From: JBBRLG01 sp038231495 | GTDB taxonomy: Bacteria > Planctomycetota > Planctomycetia > Gemmatales > Gemmataceae | Length of the DNA: 9,411 nucleotides | Reading direction: 5' to 3' | Assembly: GCA_038231495.1 (NCBI GenBank) | Contig: JBBRLG010000280.1 | Location: 1 to 9,411 of the forward strand | Position numbers and translations under genes: made by a program | In this document: in pieces, positions 5,761-9,411 of the stretch | How the letters are laid out: every line of letters begins with the position of its first letter | Position numbering within the stretch: the stretch's first letter is position 1 | The notes under the pieces: model-generated | What the model saw: the letters and a program-made list of their open reading frames with translations, nothing else | Told to the model about the DNA's origin: nothing | The model's database searches: none

Positions 5761-5887
5761 GAACGAATTTCACAAGGTGGAACTTATGGCCGGGCAAAGA
5801 CTTAATGCATTCGTTCCGCATGGTGCCCTAGCGCCACGTCCTTGAACAACGGTTGATTTCTTTGCCACCCGAGTTTGAACCATGCCC

Positions 5888-8800
5888 TTATTTCTTCTTC
5901 GGCTCCTCCCCAAACAACTCGTCCTGTAGCCGTTTGAGCAACACGGCCAGGAAGTCACGCTGGCTCTTCTCTTCTTCCTCGATCTTGCGGGCGTCCGCGA
6001 TCAACTTGTCCAGCGTAATCAACCCCTGCATCGCGTCCAGGAGGCGCTGCAAATCGTCGATCACCAGCTGCATCTGGTCGCGCGCGTCCTTGCCGGCCTT
6101 CTGGGCCACGCTCTTACGCTCCTCCAGCGGCAACTCCTGGTTGTCCAACGCCTTGCGGAACGTCGAAACCCGGTCGCGCGTCCGCGGGAAGCCGAGGTCG
6201 TCGATCTTCGTCAGCGGCGTCACGATGTCCGCTTCCATCCGGCCGATCTTGTCCGCCGCGATCTGGTTCACCCGGTACTCTTGCAAGATGCGCTGATAGT
6301 CCGTCAACGCCTCCTTGCAGATCACCTGGGTCTTGTCCAACACCTGGTCCACGTCCTCCGTGCGGACGCTCATCGGGCCGAAATTCTCCGGCTTCAGGCC
6401 GCCGCTCGCCAGGTCCTCGTTCACCAGCTGCGTCAGCTTCGCTTGATTCTCCTGCAACCGGCTCATCACCTCGCCCAGGCGCGTGTACAAACCTTCCTCT
6501 TCCTTGCCGATCTCCGCCAACAGTTCGCCTTCGGAGACGACCATGAAGGTGAACTTGTCCTTGCTCGGACTGACTTTCGGGTCGCTGGTGGTTTCACCGT
6601 CCACGTCCGTGTTGACGCCTTCCAGCCACAGTTGCACGCGGTAGCGCTTCTGCGTCTTGAGTGACTCGGTTTCCAGCAGCTTCGCGAGGGTCATCGGGAA
6701 GTCGTTCGTGACCGGGTCGAACTCGGCCTGCTTCCACTCGTCCGGCTTCAGCGCGTATTCGCGCAACAGCGAGCGGTACGGTGCCGGTTGCGGCTCGGCC
6801 AGCAGGCGCTGGACCGTCGCCAGGTTCAGAAGCTTGTCCTTGTCGTAGATTTGGTTGCTGCCCTTGAGCGCCTTGTCGAAGCCGGCGACGTTGAGGTGTT
6901 GCACGGGCCGTTTGTTCACCTCGTCGGCGGCGCGGGCCGCGTTCTTCGTCGCGATGTTGAGGTACGTCAGGCCGATCAGGTAGCTGTGGCCCTCGGGATT
7001 CATCAACGGCACCGCCGCGGCCAGGAGCGCCGCATCGACACTCTGGCTGGCACCGACCTCGATCGGGGCGACGGTGTAGGCGAAACGCACTTCGGACAGG
7101 CCGAACTTGTCCGTCACTTTGCCGTTGAACGGGATGCGCACGATCGGCGTGACGAGGTAGCCGTCCTTGGTCTTGCGCACCACCTGCGGCTCCAGGTCCA
7201 CGTCGGGGAAGTGTTCTTCCGCGGGTCGGATAATGATGCTGCGGAAGCCGACGACGCCGTCCTGGTCGGTGAACTCGAACACGAAGCTGATTTCCTGGCG
7301 CACGTCAATAAACGTCGTGCGGAAGCTGGTTTCGTCGGGCCGCTCGAACGGCACCCTCGGCTGCAACTCTTCCTCGCCGTTGCGCTTTTTCAAGGCGCGG
7401 ATCGTGGCCAGCGGCTTGTCGGCGATGCCGGTGAGCGTCACGTCGGTGCCGGCCGGCACGTCGATGCGCGTCGTGTCGCCGCCAAACAGTTCGGCGTCCA
7501 CTTCGCTCATCACCTGCTTTTTGCCGCGCAAGTCCTTGGTGGTCAGGTCGCCGTTGGGCTGGTAGTACAGGTACGCCGGGCGGCGCTCCTGGCGTTTGAG
7601 TTTGACCAGGGTCGGGGCGGCGACGACGACGATCTGCCGGGAGGGGGTGTAATAGTCCTCGCCGTGCGCCCGGAAGGTGAAGGTCCACGGCAGTTTGCCC
7701 GTGTCCTTGAGGTCGGAGTAGGTGCCGCTGTATTCGTTGTCGGGCAACGTGGTCAGCGAGAAGGTGTTGTTCGTGGACGTGCCCCCAAAGCGTACCGTCA
7801 CGTTGCGCGGCACGATGAGTTTGCGGGCGCGGCCGCTCGTGCCGGGTTCGGCCAACCGTGCGTCCAGCGCGTCGAGGGCGTCGCGGAAGTCGCTGTAGCG
7901 CTGCAGCCGGGCGATGACGAGGTTGCGCAGGTCGGCGTACTTGCCGTTGTCGGCAAAGTTTTCCGAGGCGGTGAGCAGGTTGGCGATCTCGTCGAGTGTC
8001 CAGACATCGCTCTCGTGCGTGGCGGCCCACGCCTGCGGGAGCGGCGGCACTTCCGGCCCGCCGAGGCGGTCCTTCGACAGGTCCGACCAGCGCATCTGCC
8101 GATAGCCGCCCTCTTCGCTGGCATCGGCCAGGAACCAGGTGCCTTCCTTGCCGGGCACCGTCTTGCGCACGTCGAAGCGATTCAACTGGATAGCGACCAC
8201 GTCAACCATAAGGCGTTTGCGCCCCTCGCGGATTTGGTCGTCGTCAACTCCCGTCGGCAGGAACGGTTCGCCGGCCCGCGGCTGCCAGTCGCCCGGCAAT
8301 TCCGGCAGCGATTGATTCTTGAGGATGCCGGCCACGTCGGCCCAGGCCATGCCGCGCCAGCCTTCGGCGGCTTTGCGGTCGGCGACGACGTATTGCAGGG
8401 CGCGGACGCGAATCGCTTGCGGCGGCGCGTTCTGGCCGATGGCGATGCTGGCGAGGGGTTTGCCGTTCTCGTCGTTGGGCCAGCTGATGACTTGCAGGAA
8501 CGCCCGTCGCGGCCAGATGGTGTCGCGCAGCAGCACGTCGCGCTCGAACCAGATGCCGGCGACCTGGTGGAAGTCGCGGACGCCCTCGCCGACGCTCGAC
8601 TTATTCGCGACCCAGCTGTCCGCCAGGGCGAAGCCGCCCAGGGCCAGGGCGTACGACACCACGGTCAGCGCGATGACGGCGACGGTCTGCCGGGTGAGGC
8701 GTTTCCAGTTGAACACTTTGCCGATCGGCAGTTGATCGACGCGGGCGGCGGCCTCGTGGACGGTCTGGTTAATCATTGCCACCGAATAGCCCTGCTTCTC

Positions 8801-9214
8801 GGCCCGGCGGGTGTCGTGCAATTCGATGGCGGTGATGAGTCGGTCGCCGAGGATTTTCGGGAAACGGTGTTCGAGGACGAGGGCCAGGGCCACGTCGCGA
8901 AACTCGGTGAACAGCCGCATGACGACCTTGAGCGTCACCGCCGCCAGCAGGCCGGCGACGAGCAGGACCAGGACGACCACGCGCACGGCCTTGGGCATGT
9001 CCTGGACCCAGTCGTAGTCCATGAGCTTGAAGGTGCCGTAGTCGAGGAGCAGGCCGATCCAGAACCACAGGGCGAGGTAGAGCACGAGGACGAGCGCGCC
9101 TTCGAGCGTGACGTAGCCGCGAATCCAGGTCCGCAGCCGGCCCAGGGGGTGGCGAATCTTGCGGTGCGCGTCGTTCAGGTTGCCGGTGCGTGCGGGGGGG
9201 GTGGCGGTGGCCAT
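5888..9214 (-). CDS. Large DUF4175-like membrane protein
   Basis: The 1108-residue protein has two membrane spans near residues 35-58 and 77-99, a soluble stretch with ALVLEHRFPKILGDRLITAI (111-130), and a third span near 176-198. The rest should lie outside the membrane. This plan and the 'LE.RFP...DRL.TA.EL' motif are typical of the very long DUF4175-like proteins of planctomycetes, sometimes mislabelled polyketide synthase. Residues 465-535, 565-665 and 670-720 look like successive beta-rich domains; the last has GKVTDKFGLSEVRFAYTV (698-715). From about 895 to the end the chain is charged and helical, likely coiled coil, ending in a Lys tail. No catalytic motif is seen. The start at 9214 is the only plausible one, yet no Shine-Dalgarno sequence precedes it. 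The coiled-coil gene further on in the same direction is a probable partner, now separated from it by the HEPN pair. Confidence 0.8.
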   Translation of the reverse strand: MATATPPARTGNLNDAHRKIRHPLGRLRTWIRGYVTLEGALVLVLYLALWFWIGLLLDYGTFKLMDYDWVQDMPKAVRVVVLVLLVAGLLAAVTLKVVMRLFTEFRDVALALVLEHRFPKILGDRLITAIELHDTRRAEKQGYSVAMINQTVHEAAARVDQLPIGKVFNWKRLTRQTVAVIALTVVSYALALGGFALADSWVANKSSVGEGVRDFHQVAGIWFERDVLLRDTIWPRRAFLQVISWPNDENGKPLASIAIGQNAPPQAIRVRALQYVVADRKAAEGWRGMAWADVAGILKNQSLPELPGDWQPRAGEPFLPTGVDDDQIREGRKRLMVDVVAIQLNRFDVRKTVPGKEGTWFLADASEEGGYRQMRWSDLSKDRLGGPEVPPLPQAWAATHESDVWTLDEIANLLTASENFADNGKYADLRNLVIARLQRYSDFRDALDALDARLAEPGTSGRARKLIVPRNVTVRFGGTSTNNTFSLTTLPDNEYSGTYSDLKDTGKLPWTFTFRAHGEDYYTPSRQIVVVAAPTLVKLKRQERRPAYLYYQPNGDLTTKDLRGKKQVMSEVDAELFGGDTTRIDVPAGTDVTLTGIADKPLATIRALKKRNGEEELQPRVPFERPDETSFRTTFIDVRQEISFVFEFTDQDGVVGFRSIIIRPAEEHFPDVDLEPQVVRKTKDGYLVTPIVRIPFNGKVTDKFGLSEVRFAYTVAPIEVGASQSVDAALLAAAVPLMNPEGHSYLIGLTYLNIATKNAARAADEVNKRPVQHLNVAGFDKALKGSNQIYDKDKLLNLATVQRLLAEPQPAPYRSLLREYALKPDEWKQAEFDPVTNDFPMTLAKLLETESLKTQKRYRVQLWLEGVNTDVDGETTSDPKVSPSKDKFTFMVVSEGELLAEIGKEEEGLYTRLGEVMSRLQENQAKLTQLVNEDLASGGLKPENFGPMSVRTEDVDQVLDKTQVICKEALTDYQRILQEYRVNQIAADKIGRMEADIVTPLTKIDDLGFPRTRDRVSTFRKALDNQELPLEERKSVAQKAGKDARDQMQLVIDDLQRLLDAMQGLITLDKLIADARKIEEEEKSQRDFLAVLLKRLQDELFGEEPKKK

Positions 9215-9266
9215 GATTTATGTGTTTCGCTGAGAGTTAAAGGTTCAATCAAGCTGTCCAGGCGAG

Positions 9267-9286
9267 CCGGGAGCGTAAGCGACCGG
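9267..9286. repeat. GTAA-loop hairpin with tandem G-A mismatches
   Basis: CCGG-GA-GC-GTAA-GC-GA-CCGG: CCGG pairs with CCGG and GC with GC, closing a GNRA-type GTAA loop, with GA facing GA as a possible tandem sheared G-A step when read as RNA from the plus strand. GAGCCGGGAGCGTAAGCGACCGG-type sequences are, from memory, a widespread planctomycete repeat. It lies 53-72 bases upstream of the 1108-residue gene, in its probable leader. A looser relative (GAGCCGAGCGCGTAAGCC) occurs near 4459. Confidence 0.6.
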
Positions 9287-9292
9287 AGTATA
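9287..9292 (-). promoter_or_regulatory. Possible -10 box for the 1108-residue gene
   Basis: TATACT on the minus strand matches TATAAT at five of six bases, 73-78 bases upstream of the ATG. TTGCAT lies 19 bases further upstream as a poor -35 candidate. If correct, the GTAA-loop hairpin would lie at the very start of the transcript. Confidence 0.25.
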
Positions 9293-9321
9293 CTGACCGC
9301 GGTCCAATGTGATGCAAACGC

Positions 9322-9411
9322 CCGTAGCCACAAGCGGCCCGCTTGTGGGCTGAACCCGCGCAGAAGCCAGCAAGCGAGCCGCTTGCGGCTACGGGCCGCT
9401 TGTGGCTACGG
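9322..9411. repeat. Cluster of nested REP-like palindromes, cut by the window edge
   Basis: A 20-bp arm (9322-9341) is the exact reverse complement of 9392-9411. Inside are a 9-bp hairpin CCACAAGCG/CGCTTGTGG (9328-9348) and a hairpin AGCC-a-GCAAGCG/CGCTTGC-GGCT (9365-9390, one bulged base). Two 17-base tandem copies, 9378-9394 and 9395-9411, both of form GCCGCTTG(C/T)GGCTACGG, differ at one base. The common unit CCGTAGCC(A/G)CAAGCGGC is a REP-like palindrome. The element may continue beyond the window. Confidence 0.8.

Larger units (their letters stand above)
5514..5887. other. Intergenic region between convergent genes
   Basis: The 374 bases lie between the 3' ends of the plus-strand HEPN pair and the minus-strand 1108-residue gene. 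They contain an imperfect hairpin (5559-5599), copy B of the TTCGTTTC/CACACCCCCC motif (5729-5760) framed by a 12-bp inverted repeat with one mismatch (5723-5734 / 5762-5773), and no convincing gene. No good intrinsic terminator is seen for the minus-strand gene. Confidence 0.6.

Noticed and set aside
7305..8030. 241-residue minus-strand frame inside the 1108-residue gene
   Set aside because: It is an out-of-frame shadow rich in Arg, Pro and His, while the long frame is continuous and shows membrane spans and family motifs.

Overview
The window looks like a high-GC planctomycete chromosome, most likely of the Gemmata group. This rests on three things recalled from family knowledge, with no search run: a secreted NPCBM/NEW2 protein with small beta domains in front, a very large DUF4175-like membrane protein next to a secreted coiled-coil partner, and intergenic DNA full of short REP-like palindromes. 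No rRNA, tRNA, CRISPR array or transposase gene was seen.

Layout. Three large genes lie on the minus strand: a 1108-residue membrane protein (9214 to 5888), an 838-residue exported coiled-coil protein with a Lys-Pro-Gly-Asp/Glu repeat domain (4317 to 1801), and a 411-residue exported NPCBM protein (1290 to 55). Between the first two, on the plus strand, sits a tight two-gene unit: a HEPN-domain protein (4768-5253) whose end overlaps by 13 bases the start of a 90-residue, possibly BolA/KH-like protein (5241-5513).

How they may work together. The 1108- and 838-residue proteins look like partners in an envelope system: one is membrane anchored with a large extracytoplasmic part and a helical C-terminus, the other is exported with helical ends joined by a charged disordered spacer. 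In planctomycetes such genes often sit near MoxR/DUF58/vWA genes, which are not in this window. The HEPN pair has the layout of a toxin-antitoxin or RNA-binding module and interrupts that cluster. The NPCBM gene is probably a separate unit, because a good intrinsic terminator (1732-1770) follows the 838-residue gene and an extended -10 promoter precedes the NPCBM start.

Intergenic DNA is unusually structured. A 43-bp perfect inverted repeat (1369-1411 / 1680-1722) brackets most of the gap between two genes. A motif with TTCGTTTC, CCCTG and CACACCCCCC occurs 3' of both long minus-strand genes. An imperfect hairpin follows the HEPN pair. A hairpin with a GTAA loop and tandem G-A mismatches, then a cluster of nested palindromes, lie upstream of the 1108-residue gene and run off the right edge.
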